From assembly GCF_000424285.1 (NCBI RefSeq), contig NZ_AUJP01000004.1:1-64000 (forward strand): 64,000 nucleotides of DNA, in the 5' to 3' direction. Below are positions 55,659-64,000 of this stretch, piece by piece. Origin of the DNA: Butyrivibrio sp. MB2005 (lineage in GTDB: Bacteria; Bacillota; Clostridia; Lachnospirales; Lachnospiraceae). Position numbers and translations under genes: made by a program. The notes beneath the pieces are model-generated. The model did not search any database. It saw only the letters and a list, made by a program, of their open reading frames with translations, and was not told where the DNA came from. Positions within the stretch are counted from its first letter, which is position 1; each line of letters starts with the position of its first letter.

Positions 55659-56801
55659 TTGTACGAGAGAATTTATGTGTGCCACACCTTTTATCATGTG
55701 TATGTGGCATGCCTTAAGGAATTTCATATTTTACATGAGGTAATGAGAAGCGAGGACGGCTTTTTTGCAAAGGAAAAGGCTGGAATTGGCAGTGATATGG
55801 CAGGCCGTGCCACCCTTGTGCTCTCCAAAATGAGTAACAAGTTCGGCTCAATGGTAGAAAGAGCAAGGGAGTGCGGACTTTTTGAAGAGGTAATAGAGTA
55901 TGATGAGAAGGTTGATACCTTTTTCCCTGAGCTTAAGCCTCTTCGCACCAATACGGGAAGCCTTGCCAAGAACATGATCAACAGGATTAAGTTCTGTAAG
56001 CGCTTTGCACAGCTTCAGGAGAAATATGTGCCTGTTAATTTCAAGAAATATAAGGATATTTATGTGTTCTGTGATTCGGATCCAATAGGCTATTATCTGA
56101 ATTACAAGAAGATAAAATACCATGCCCTTGAGGATGGTCTTAACTGTATTAAATACGGCGATCAGGCAAGATATGACAATAACGGACATTTCAGGTTTAA
56201 GGCCTGGCTTGCTTCCACGGGACTTATTTTCATACAGAACGGATGGGGAAAATACTGCATAGACATGGAAGTAAATGATATATCCATATTGGATTATCCA
56301 TGTCCCAAGTATATTGAGGTTCCAAGAGAGCCCCTTGTTGAGGAACTTACAAGATCCGATAAGGAGCTGATGCTTAAGCTTTTTGTGGAGAATATGGATG
56401 AGCTTAATTCTCAGCTTGAAGAGGGTAAGGATAAGCCGAGAGTTCTTATTTTATCTGAGCCTTTATGCGACCTTGAGACCAGGGAAAGGCTCTTTAGAGA
56501 CCTGGTGAATGAGTACGGTAAGGTTAACGGTAAGGACGCTGTTGTTATGATCAAACAGCATCCAAGGGATTATCTTGATTACAAAGAGAAGTTCCCGGAT
56601 GTGATCCTGCTTGCGGGCACATTCCCCATGGAGATGCTCAACTTTATCGAAGGGCTCAAATTTGATAGACTAGTATCTGTATATACAGTTGTAGATTCGA
56701 TAAAGTTTGTGGATGAAAAGCTGTTTCTTGGTGATGATTTCATGGATAAGTATGAAGCACCTGAGATTCACCGACTTAACGAACAGATTATTGACGATTA
56801 A
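55659..56801 (+). CDS. GT52-like (sialyltransferase-type) glycosyltransferase, TTG start
   Basis: A 380-residue GT-B-type enzyme that starts with TTG five nt after AAGGAG. The N-terminus RIYVCHTFYHVYVACLKE and the IYVFCDSDPIGYYLNYKKI block match the family of lipooligosaccharide sialyltransferases (GT52). The HP motif, which holds CMP in bacterial sialyltransferases, is IKQHPRDY at about 299-306. Next to five pse genes, CMP-pseudaminic acid is the likely donor. The flanking hairpin elements on both sides suggest a unit that may have been moved. Confidence 0.68.
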   Translation: MYERIYVCHTFYHVYVACLKEFHILHEVMRSEDGFFAKEKAGIGSDMAGRATLVLSKMSNKFGSMVERARECGLFEEVIEYDEKVDTFFPELKPLRTNTGSLAKNMINRIKFCKRFAQLQEKYVPVNFKKYKDIYVFCDSDPIGYYLNYKKIKYHALEDGLNCIKYGDQARYDNNGHFRFKAWLASTGLIFIQNGWGKYCIDMEVNDISILDYPCPKYIEVPREPLVEELTRSDKELMLKLFVENMDELNSQLEEGKDKPRVLILSEPLCDLETRERLFRDLVNEYGKVNGKDAVVMIKQHPRDYLDYKEKFPDVILLAGTFPMEMLNFIEGLKFDRLVSVYTVVDSIKFVDEKLFLGDDFMDKYEAPEIHRLNEQIIDD

Positions 56802-56805
56802 GATG

Positions 56806-56937
56806 CCCTCATCCGGCACTTCGCGCCACCTTCTCCCAAAGGGAGAAGGCATTAAAAATTGCCTCCCCCAAAAGGGAGAAGGTATTAAAACATTGCCTTC
56901 CCCCTATGGGGGAAGGTGCCCGAAGGGCGGATGAGGG
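56806..56937 (+). repeat. MITE/REP-like element, complete copy 2
   Basis: Perfect 10-bp terminal repeats CCCTCATCCG and CGGATGAGGG flank 132 bp. Three internal hairpins follow the pattern CCTTCTCCC...GGGAGAAGG, CCTCCCCC...GGGAGAAGG and CCTTCCCCC-TAT-GGGGGAAGG with AT-rich links (ATTAAAAATTG). It is related in design, but not in every base, to copy 1. A TAGGAG ribosome site for the ABC gene follows directly. Confidence 0.75.
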
Positions 56938-56952
56938 TACTATAGGAGAAAC

Positions 56953-58704
56953 ATGAAAAAGATTTATCAAAAGATGATGGTGCTTTTGGATAAGCGCCAG
57001 AAAAAGCAGATGGTGCTTATTGTATTAATGATGCTTTTGGGAGGCCTTCTTGAGACTCTCGGAATTGCCATGCTGCTTCCTGCAATGACAACAGTAATAG
57101 ATCCCGATAAGGTATCGGAGAATGAGAAGCTTTCAGCAGTTTATAACATACTTGGCTGCACCAGCATCACGCAATTTGCAATAATTATCTTTGTGGCCCT
57201 GATAGTGGTTTTCATTGTAAAGAACATTGTTCTGTTTTTTATAAATGTGGTTCAGCTCAGGTTCGTTTATACCAATCAGTTTGCCACATCAAGACGCATG
57301 ATGATCAACTTCATGCAAAGACCTTATGAGTATTATTTAAATGCTGACACTTCTGTTATTCAGAGAAACATAACCTCTGATGTAAACAATATGTACGGTC
57401 TCATTTTGAGCTGCCTTCAGCTCACTTCAGAGATGATTGTTTTTGCATGTCTTGTTATCATGCTTCTTTATATTGATGCCAAGATGACACTGTCTATCGC
57501 AGTTTTGCTGGTGACGGTGCTTTTGATAATAAAGTTTATTATTAAGCCCATCATGGTTAAGGCAGGTCAGGATAACCAGGATTATTACAGCGGACTTTTC
57601 AAATGGATTGAGGAGTCTGTAATGGGTATCAAGGAAATTAAGATCGCCAACAAGGAAAACTATTTCATAAACGGTTATGCGGATTGCGGTGCCGGTTATG
57701 TTCATGCGGTACAAAAATATAATCTCTACAATTCAACTCCAAGACTCCTTATTGAGACCATAAGTGTTGCGGGAATGGTTGGATATATGCTCTTTGTAAT
57801 CACAAGGGGCGAAGCTTTGAAGGATATGGTGGCTCTTGTAGGTGTCATGGGTGCCGCTGCCACAAGGCTTATTCCAAGTGCCAACAGAATTAACAATTAT
57901 CTTACTTCAATCGCATATTTTGAGCCCTTTTTTATGAATGTAAGTGATAATCTCCAGCAGGAGATAAACGATGGCTCTGTTTCATACAATGCAGAAGATT
58001 ACAGGGAAATGAAGGAAGTAGAAAAGCTTCCTGTTCATAAGACTATAGAGCTTAAAAACATCACCTATCACTATCCAAATTCAGAGACCTATGTTCTTAA
58101 GAATGCGGATATGGAGATACCTGTAGGTAAGGCTATAGGTATCGTAGGTACGTCAGGAGCAGGTAAGACCACCATAGTTGATATTATGCTTGGCCTTTTG
58201 AAAATCGAGACAGGTGAGATTCTTGCTGACGGCGTTGAGATAAGAGAGCATTATCCTCAGTGGCTTAAGAATATCGGTTATATTCCTCAGACTATTTTTA
58301 TGCTTGATTCCACTATCAGGAAAAATGTGGCCTTTGGAATTCCGGATGAGGATATTGATGATAACAAGGTTTGGGCTGCTCTTAAGGAAGCTCAGCTTGA
58401 TGAATATGTAAAGGGACTTCCGGATGGACTTGATACTACAATCGGAGAAAGAGGTATAAGACTTTCCGGCGGACAAAGACAGCGTATCGGTATTGCAAGG
58501 GCGCTTTTTGAGGATCCTGAGGTACTGGTTCTCGACGAGGCAACCAGTGCTCTTGATAACGAGACCGAGGCTGCCATCATGGAATCCATTAACAGACTCC
58601 ATGGCAAGAAGACACTTGTAATAATCGCACACAGACTTCAGACCATTGAGAAGTGCGATATGGTATACAGAGTAAATGGTCAGAAGGTTACACAAGAAAG
58701 ATAA
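56953..58704 (+). CDS. ABC transporter (fused permease-ATPase), PglK-like flippase candidate
   Basis: A 583-residue half-transporter: six membrane helices in residues about 20-330 and an ABC domain from about 350. Walker A GTSGAGKTTIVDIM is at about 400, signature LSGGQRQRIGIARA near 504 and Walker B VLVLDEATSALD near 527. The layout and the glycan context resemble PglK/WlaB, which flips lipid-linked oligosaccharides; drug or peptide export is less likely here. Works as a homodimer in the membrane. Confidence 0.85.
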   Translation: MKKIYQKMMVLLDKRQKKQMVLIVLMMLLGGLLETLGIAMLLPAMTTVIDPDKVSENEKLSAVYNILGCTSITQFAIIIFVALIVVFIVKNIVLFFINVVQLRFVYTNQFATSRRMMINFMQRPYEYYLNADTSVIQRNITSDVNNMYGLILSCLQLTSEMIVFACLVIMLLYIDAKMTLSIAVLLVTVLLIIKFIIKPIMVKAGQDNQDYYSGLFKWIEESVMGIKEIKIANKENYFINGYADCGAGYVHAVQKYNLYNSTPRLLIETISVAGMVGYMLFVITRGEALKDMVALVGVMGAAATRLIPSANRINNYLTSIAYFEPFFMNVSDNLQQEINDGSVSYNAEDYREMKEVEKLPVHKTIELKNITYHYPNSETYVLKNADMEIPVGKAIGIVGTSGAGKTTIVDIMLGLLKIETGEILADGVEIREHYPQWLKNIGYIPQTIFMLDSTIRKNVAFGIPDEDIDDNKVWAALKEAQLDEYVKGLPDGLDTTIGERGIRLSGGQRQRIGIARALFEDPEVLVLDEATSALDNETEAAIMESINRLHGKKTLVIIAHRLQTIEKCDMVYRVNGQKVTQER

Positions 58705-58723
58705 CAGACTTGGGGGAAACAGA

Positions 58724-60487
58724 ATGCTGACACTGACAGCTGTTAGAAACGAGATTTTCAGACTTAAAAAATATCAGGAACCCATGGAGAAGTGGCTGTT
58801 TCCACTGATCATATTTTTCTATCCTTTTATAGGAGTTGCCCAGGGCGTAGATGTGACTGATACCACCTACAGCCTTGGTAATTATGTATATTCCGGTACC
58901 ATAGATCCCATGTGGTTTCTGGCTACATTTATTCCGAATCTTATAGGAAAGCTCTTTACGATTCTTCCTGGTGGAGACGGAATGCTTGGAATGAATATCT
59001 ATTGCACGATTTTCATCTGCATAACTGCTCTTGCATCTTACTATATGCTGCAGAGATGGATTCCCGGATGGATGTCATTCCTTGGCGAGATGATAGCAAT
59101 AAGCCTTTGCTGGTGTCCCAGAGTTATTCTATATAATTACATGACATACATGTTCTTTACACTGGGGATTCTTACACTTCTTCGTGCAATGACCGATTAC
59201 GAGAAAAAGGCATATAAGTTTGTCCTTGCAGGAGTATTCTTTGGTCTCAATGTCATGGTGAGATTTCCCAATATTGTTGAAGTCATTTTGATTTTGACCC
59301 TTTTGTATTACGAGATACTTCATAAGAGAGAGAAGGAAGTAATCTTGAAAAAGCTCGGACTTTGCGTTCTGGGATTTTGTATTGGATTCTTGGTTCCGTT
59401 TATTATCATCTGCATAGTTTACGGATTTAGTGCATATCCGCAGATGATTGGATCATTGTTTGCAATGTCCAAAGGTGCCAGTGATTATTCCAGTGCGGGA
59501 ATGGTAACATCAATTCTCTCCGCATGGCTTAACAGCTTAAGACACATGCTTATAATTATGCCGTTCATGATGGCTGCTGCTATTCTTCTTTTGCTTAAGC
59601 CGGGACAGTATTACTGGATTAAGAGATTACTGTATGTGGCTGGGCTTCTCGTGCTTGTAAGATATTTCTTTAAGAGCGGAATCATTACCAGAAGCTATTT
59701 CTACTATGACAGTATGTTTGAGCCTGCAATGATGTTCCTTATTGCCGGTCTTGTTTTCCTGGTACTTGGTGTTACTCCGCTCCTTCATGGTCAGGCTTCT
59801 GAAAGATCATTTTGCCTTGCTTCGATACTTATCATATTGATTACTCCTCTTGGAAGTAACAATTATACCTATCCTGTTCTCAACAATCTTTTCATTGTGG
59901 CGCCTGTAATTCTGTGGATGTTCAGACGTGTAAGGCAGGCAGCAGGTGTAAGTGAACTTAATTTTACATGGAAAGCCGTGTTTGTAACACTACTTACCGT
60001 ATTGTGTATTCAGGGAGGTCTTTTCCATATCTGCCATAGCTTTGTGGATGGAACAGATGGTGAAAAGAGAAGTGCTCTTGTGGGTTCACAGGATATTCCT
60101 AGGGCAGCAGGCATGCATACGACACAGACCAATGCACAGACTCTTTCTGATCTCTATGAGTTTTTGTGTGATAACGGCCTTCAGAATAAGAAGCTTTTGC
60201 AGTTTGGCAAAGCTCCCGGACTTTCATATTTATTTAGAATGGAACCTGCTATTTTCAGTACATGGCCCGACCTTGATTCCAATACTGTCGCAAAATTCGA
60301 AGAGGCACTTGAAGCCTATGGAGGCGCAGATGTTGATGAGCTTCCTGTTGTTATCGTGAACCCCGATCTCGAGGGTGAAGTGCTGGCAGAAGAAAAGTGT
60401 GACCTTTTATTGGACTTCCTTCATAGTTTTAAGTATAATAATGTCTTTGATAACGGTCGATTTATTGTTTATGCAGTTTCTGAATGA
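58724..60487 (+). CDS. Multi-pass membrane protein, GT-C-like, unknown function
   Basis: The ATG after GGGGG is chosen; an upstream in-frame start would overlap the ABC gene and lacks a ribosome site. The 587-residue product has about eleven hydrophobic helices and a 120-residue outer C-terminal region. The first loop has acidic residues in DVTDTTYSLGNYVYSG, then PMWFLATFIPNLIGKL. I see no clear GT-C DxE motif and do not recognise a named family; such proteins recur in Lachnospiraceae glycan loci. Confidence 0.68.
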   Translation: MLTLTAVRNEIFRLKKYQEPMEKWLFPLIIFFYPFIGVAQGVDVTDTTYSLGNYVYSGTIDPMWFLATFIPNLIGKLFTILPGGDGMLGMNIYCTIFICITALASYYMLQRWIPGWMSFLGEMIAISLCWCPRVILYNYMTYMFFTLGILTLLRAMTDYEKKAYKFVLAGVFFGLNVMVRFPNIVEVILILTLLYYEILHKREKEVILKKLGLCVLGFCIGFLVPFIIICIVYGFSAYPQMIGSLFAMSKGASDYSSAGMVTSILSAWLNSLRHMLIIMPFMMAAAILLLLKPGQYYWIKRLLYVAGLLVLVRYFFKSGIITRSYFYYDSMFEPAMMFLIAGLVFLVLGVTPLLHGQASERSFCLASILIILITPLGSNNYTYPVLNNLFIVAPVILWMFRRVRQAAGVSELNFTWKAVFVTLLTVLCIQGGLFHICHSFVDGTDGEKRSALVGSQDIPRAAGMHTTQTNAQTLSDLYEFLCDNGLQNKKLLQFGKAPGLSYLFRMEPAIFSTWPDLDSNTVAKFEEALEAYGGADVDELPVVIVNPDLEGEVLAEEKCDLLLDFLHSFKYNNVFDNGRFIVYAVSE

Positions 60488-60532
60488 TTAAAGGCACAGT
60501 TTTTCAGAGACGGAAGGAAGAAAAGAGGAATT

Positions 60533-61012
60533 ATGGAATTAAATGAAACACCAAAGAAGGATATCTTTGACAAGATCATGTCACTGCCGGTTCTGAATAT
60601 ATTTGAACCTTTATATAAAAAGTATAAAGAAGGATTATTGTATTTATTCTTTGGAGGACTGGCATTCTTTTTAAGTATTTTTCTTTTTTGGTTTATGGAT
60701 AGTGTGATGCACATGAACGAGGTGCTAAACAACACCATTGACTGGGTTATATGTGTGGCATTTCAGTTCTTTACTAACAGGACCTGGGTGTTTGACGGTA
60801 AAGTTGATACGAAAAAAGATTTCTTAAAGCAGGCAGGATCTTTCACTGCAGGAAGGTTATTTACACTTGTAGTAGAGGATCTGTTGATATTTATCTTCAT
60901 AACATTGTTGGGATTTGCCAAGATGCCTGTAAAGCTGGCAGCGACTTTTGTTGTTATAGTTCTTAACTATTTTATCAGTAAGCTGATAGTATTTAAGAAA
61001 AAAGAGGATTAA
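60533..61012 (+). CDS. GtrA-family membrane protein
   Basis: A 159-residue protein with four membrane helices (starts at about 37, 65, 103 and 128). LLYLFFGGLAFFLSIFLFW, AFQFFTNRTWVFDG and the LNYFISKLIVFK end are the GtrA signature. GtrA-like proteins are thought to flip polyprenyl-phosphate sugars across the membrane. The matching GtrB-like enzyme lies in the first glycan cluster. It starts 45 nt after a GT-C-like gene and ends 3 nt before wecE. Confidence 0.87.
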   Translation: MELNETPKKDIFDKIMSLPVLNIFEPLYKKYKEGLLYLFFGGLAFFLSIFLFWFMDSVMHMNEVLNNTIDWVICVAFQFFTNRTWVFDGKVDTKKDFLKQAGSFTAGRLFTLVVEDLLIFIFITLLGFAKMPVKLAATFVVIVLNYFISKLIVFKKKED

Positions 61013-61015
61013 CCT

Positions 61016-62152
61016 ATGCGTATAAATTTTAATGTACCTCCCTATACAGGGAAGGAAATGGAATACATAAGGGAATGCGTAGAGAACCAGAAGATTTGCG
61101 GTGACGGCATTTATACAAAGAAGGATAATGAGTGGTTTGAAGAGAAAACAGGCGTAAGCAAGTGCCTTCTTACAACTTCATGTACTCATGCCACTGAGAT
61201 GGCTGCTATTCTTGCAGGTATCAAGGAAGGTGATGAAGTTATCATGCCTTCATATACCTTTGTGTCCACTGCCAATGCATTCGTGCTTCGTGGCGCAACC
61301 GTAGTATTTGTCGATATCCGACCGGATACCATGAATATTGATGAGAAGCTTATCGAGGATGCTATTACACCTAAGACAAGGGCAATCGTTCCCGTGCATT
61401 ATGCAGGTGTTGGCTGTGAGATGGATACCATTCTTGATATTGCAAAGAGACATAATCTTTTTGTGATTGAGGATGCTGCTCAGGGCGTTATGGCTACCTA
61501 CAAGGGCAAAGCACTTGGTGCCATCGGCGATTTTGGTAATTACAGCTTCCATGAGACCAAGAATTACAGTATGGGTGAAGGAGGAGCCCTCCTTCTTCGT
61601 GATGAGGATTTTGTCAATGATGCGATCATCATCAGAGAGAAGGGTACCAACAGAACTCTTTATCAGCTTGGTAAGGTTGATAAGTACACCTGGCTTATGC
61701 CCGGATCATCATATCTTCCCAGTGATATGAACGCAGCTTATCTGTATGCTCAGCTTCAAATGGCTGATGAGATAAACAATGACAGAATTGCACATTACAA
61801 CAGATATATAGAAGAATTTAAACCTCTTGAAGAGGCAGGACTTATAGAGCTTCCTTATGTACCCAAGGAGTGCGTACACAATGCGCATATGTTTTATATC
61901 AAGTGCAAAGATGGCGAGGAGAGAGGTCATCTCATAGATTATTTAAAGAGCAATGATATCCTGCCGGCTTCACATTATGTACCGCTTCATACATCTACTG
62001 CGGGACTTAAGTTTTCAAGATTCCATGGTGAAGATAAGTACACCACAAAAGAGAGTCTAAGGCTCCTTCGTCTTCCTATGTATTACAAGCTTACTCAGGA
62101 AGATCAAGGTGAAGTAATTCAGAGAGTTAAGGAATTCTACAAGGCAGTTTGA
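61016..62152 (+). CDS. wecE: dTDP-4-amino-4,6-dideoxygalactose transaminase
   Basis: Aminates dTDP-4-keto-6-deoxyglucose to dTDP-Fuc4N with glutamate and PLP. The 378-residue protein is close in length and motif to E. coli WecE/RffA: RINFNVPPYTGKEMEYI, EVIMPSYTFVSTANAFVLRG, VPVHYAGVGCEMDTI, IEDAAQGVMATYKGKAL and the Schiff-base lysine K182 in FHETKNYSMGEGG. The donor pool is shared with RfbD; RfbA and RfbB are not in the window. It points to Fuc4N or an acylated form in the glycan. Overlaps the next start. Confidence 0.93.
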   Translation: MRINFNVPPYTGKEMEYIRECVENQKICGDGIYTKKDNEWFEEKTGVSKCLLTTSCTHATEMAAILAGIKEGDEVIMPSYTFVSTANAFVLRGATVVFVDIRPDTMNIDEKLIEDAITPKTRAIVPVHYAGVGCEMDTILDIAKRHNLFVIEDAAQGVMATYKGKALGAIGDFGNYSFHETKNYSMGEGGALLLRDEDFVNDAIIIREKGTNRTLYQLGKVDKYTWLMPGSSYLPSDMNAAYLYAQLQMADEINNDRIAHYNRYIEEFKPLEEAGLIELPYVPKECVHNAHMFYIKCKDGEERGHLIDYLKSNDILPASHYVPLHTSTAGLKFSRFHGEDKYTTKESLRLLRLPMYYKLTQEDQGEVIQRVKEFYKAV

Positions 62153-63969
62153 TAAGTCGTTTTGAAGATAATGGGGAAATCGGAGAAAAGACTGATAGTA
62201 TGAATAATTTTAGTGAAAACAGAAAACGTAATTATATAAGCACAGGTCTCATGGTTACTGCATTTGCGGTAGCTGTGGGACTTTTGTACGGTTATTTCTA
62301 TGATCTTAACGACGATGTCCTCATGAAAGATATTCTGTCAGGTGTTTATACAGGAAAGCCTGAAGGACATAATATTCAGATGCTTTATCCTGTCAGTCTT
62401 ATTATAAGTATTTTCTACAGGATAATTCGGGCAGCGGACTGGTATGGATTATACCTTTTGGTATGTCAGTATCTGAGCCTTTCGCTGATCATAGATTTTG
62501 TAGCAGGTAAAACAAAGAAGACTCTTAAGGCAGCAGCCTTTGTTCTTCTTATCTGCTCATCCTTGATGCTGGGGCATTTTGTTATAGTCCAGTATACCTT
62601 CGCCGTTGCCATGATGTGCGGTGCTGCGGCGGTTCTGATTGCCGAAGGCAGGGATAAGATGGCGATGGCATTTATTGTTGTGGCATTTCTTACAAGATCA
62701 GAGATGACGCTTCTGATGCTGCCTATGGTTATGCTGGTTTTGTTTTTCAGGTTCATTGATAATTTCAGGGAAAGCGGCGCGTTTAAGAAGGCACTTACCT
62801 GCTTTTTAATGATAGTAGCAGGGCTCCTTGTGTCGGAAGGCTTGCATTTTGCAGGCTACAGCTCAGCGGGCTGGAGGGAGTTTAATTCATTTTTTGACAG
62901 CAGGACTGAGGTTTACGATTTTTATCAGGTGCCTGATTATGATGAAAACAAAGAGTTCTACGATTCGATTGGTCTTGATAAGACTGAGTATGAGCTTTTA
63001 ATAAATTACAATTTCGGACTTGATGATGAGATAAACGCAGATACCATGAAGAAAATTGCTGAGTATGCTGCATCCATCAAGCATGAGGAGAGTATATTAT
63101 CAAGGCTTAAGACGGCTCTTCCAAAGTATTTCTACAGGTTAAGAAGCGTATCGCTTCCAAAGAGCTTTGAGTATCCCATGACGGATTCACCCTGGAACAT
63201 TGTCACGTTTTTGCTCTATCTGTACGTGATAATAATGGGATGCATGGCCATGAAAAAGTCAGGGGTAAGGGATGGCGTTATTTTACTTGGCAAGGCGGCA
63301 GTTCTTTTCCTTGGAAGGAGCAGCTTATGGCTTTATATCCTTGTCAGAGGAAGAGATCCCATAAGGATTACCCACTCTCTTTATATGCTGGAGATCATTG
63401 TGCTGGTAACTGTTATAGCAGGTATTCATGCAGGCGATGGTACTGAGGAATCAGAAAGCAAGCCGTTTTATAAAAAGCCGTTAAATATTCTTGCTGCCAT
63501 TTTGGCGGTTGTTATGCTTATTTACATACCTTTTCAGGCAGGAGTTACCGGCAGGGAATGTACGGGCAGGCGAGAGTATAACGAAGTATATGAGATCCTT
63601 GAGAGTTATTTTGAGGAGCACTCAGAGAATTTCTACTTTGTGGATGTGTATTCCTCTGTAGCTTACGAGGATAACGGTTATACCTATTCTCAGAAGATGT
63701 TTGATACCCATGGGAATAAAGGCTCTAACAGTATTTTGATGGGCGGCTGGGCCAGCAAGAGTCCTATTGAAAAAAAGAAGCTGGCAGCTCACGGACTTTC
63801 TGAAAACATGCAGGATGCTGTGCTTGCACCTAATAGCTTTATTGCTGCTGATAAAGATACTGATATGCAGTGGTTTACCGGCTATTACGAAGCAAAAGGT
63901 ATCAGTGTTTCTTTGAAAGCGGTTGATGAAATTGCAGGTGAGTTTGTTATTTACATGGTGAATGGATAA
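62149..63969 (+). CDS. Multi-pass membrane protein, probable glycan-modifying GT-C-like protein
   Basis: Starts with TTG in a TTGA overlap with wecE; an ATG at 62200 would remove 17 polar residues and is a real alternative. The 606-residue (or 589) product has a first helix at about 32-52, then YDLNDDVLMKDILSGVYTGKPEG, an acidic loop typical of large bacterial membrane glycosyltransferases, and ten or more helices. A soluble insertion lies at about 240-330. I cannot name the family. Coupling with wecE hints that it uses the Fuc4N-type sugar. Confidence 0.65.
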   Translation: MISRFEDNGEIGEKTDSMNNFSENRKRNYISTGLMVTAFAVAVGLLYGYFYDLNDDVLMKDILSGVYTGKPEGHNIQMLYPVSLIISIFYRIIRAADWYGLYLLVCQYLSLSLIIDFVAGKTKKTLKAAAFVLLICSSLMLGHFVIVQYTFAVAMMCGAAAVLIAEGRDKMAMAFIVVAFLTRSEMTLLMLPMVMLVLFFRFIDNFRESGAFKKALTCFLMIVAGLLVSEGLHFAGYSSAGWREFNSFFDSRTEVYDFYQVPDYDENKEFYDSIGLDKTEYELLINYNFGLDDEINADTMKKIAEYAASIKHEESILSRLKTALPKYFYRLRSVSLPKSFEYPMTDSPWNIVTFLLYLYVIIMGCMAMKKSGVRDGVILLGKAAVLFLGRSSLWLYILVRGRDPIRITHSLYMLEIIVLVTVIAGIHAGDGTEESESKPFYKKPLNILAAILAVVMLIYIPFQAGVTGRECTGRREYNEVYEILESYFEEHSENFYFVDVYSSVAYEDNGYTYSQKMFDTHGNKGSNSILMGGWASKSPIEKKKLAAHGLSENMQDAVLAPNSFIAADKDTDMQWFTGYYEAKGISVSLKAVDEIAGEFVIYMVNG

Positions 63970-64000
63970 TGAAAATTGGAGTCCAACATATTTTTGGTTG
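63969..64000 (+). CDS. Start of a gene cut by the window edge
   Basis: The TAATG overlap with the preceding stop and the next codons (MKIGVQHIFG) look like a real start. Only ten residues are visible, so no family can be given. It continues the glycan operon. Confidence 0.5.
   Translation, partial: MKIGVQHIFG

Noticed and set aside
58676..58723. Longer N-terminus of the membrane protein overlapping the ABC gene
   Set aside because: No ribosome site; basic residues read from the end of the ABC gene. GGGGG precedes the ATG at 58724.

Overview
The window looks like a chromosomal segment of a motile Gram-positive anaerobe, most likely a Lachnospiraceae member of the Butyrivibrio/Pseudobutyrivibrio/Roseburia type. 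The reasons are Firmicute-specific gene orders (mbl-flhO-flhP, comF-yvyF, cdaA-cdaR-glmM), strong AAGGAG-type ribosome binding sites, small XRE regulators, and secreted proteins with repeat families common in that group. No rRNA or tRNA gene was seen. Nearly all genes are on the + strand; exceptions are a CDF transporter, a lipoprotein and two XRE regulators.

Layout. 1-0.3 kb: right end of an IS200/IS605-type element with the 3' end of tnpB. 0.4-8 kb: independent genes (secreted protein, Na+/proline symporter, CDF metal exporter, DUF4342 protein, DUF3298 lipoprotein, and a degenerate PP2C-like protein coupled to a membrane Ser/Thr kinase). 8-13 kb: uvrB-uvrA behind a perfect LexA/DinR-type box. 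13-20 kb: mbl, two flagellar rod/hook proteins, a rod-binding protein, recD2, comF, yvyF. 20-25 kb: two unrecognised membrane proteins, then cdaA-cdaR-glmM and an HPr protein.

25-41.6 kb: a surface polysaccharide cluster. It has rfbD, fcl, a polyprenyl glycosylphosphotransferase, a Wzz-like protein with a kinase-like tail lacking a P-loop, an EpsG-like polymerase, a GtrB-like polyprenyl-phosphate glycosyltransferase, five GT2 or GT-A-like enzymes, two GT4 enzymes and GT-C-like membrane proteins.

41.6-46.5 kb: an accessory island between two glycan clusters. It holds two paralogous short XRE regulators on the minus strand, a four-copy tandem array of 63-64 bp palindromic repeats ending in a strong terminator, a large InlB-repeat/coiled-coil/BspA-like surface protein behind a canonical promoter and a perfect 12-bp inverted repeat, and a double-HTH regulator. 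A 22-nt sequence is shared (one mismatch) between the surface-protein promoter and the region in front of the array. This suggests common control and possibly a structured RNA. It is the part of the window I find least explained by known gene families.

46.6-64 kb: a pseudaminic acid (nonulosonate) cluster, pseB-pseC-pseF-pseI-pseG without a visible pseH. It is followed by an ATP-grasp ligase, a DegT-like enzyme, a GT2, a GT52-like probable nonulosonate transferase, an ABC flippase, GtrA, WecE and large membrane proteins. Three hairpin-rich MITE/REP-like elements (one truncated) sit between these genes. The two clusters probably make glycans for the cell surface and/or flagella. Precursor enzymes RfbA, RfbB, RfbC and Gmd are not in the window and must be elsewhere.
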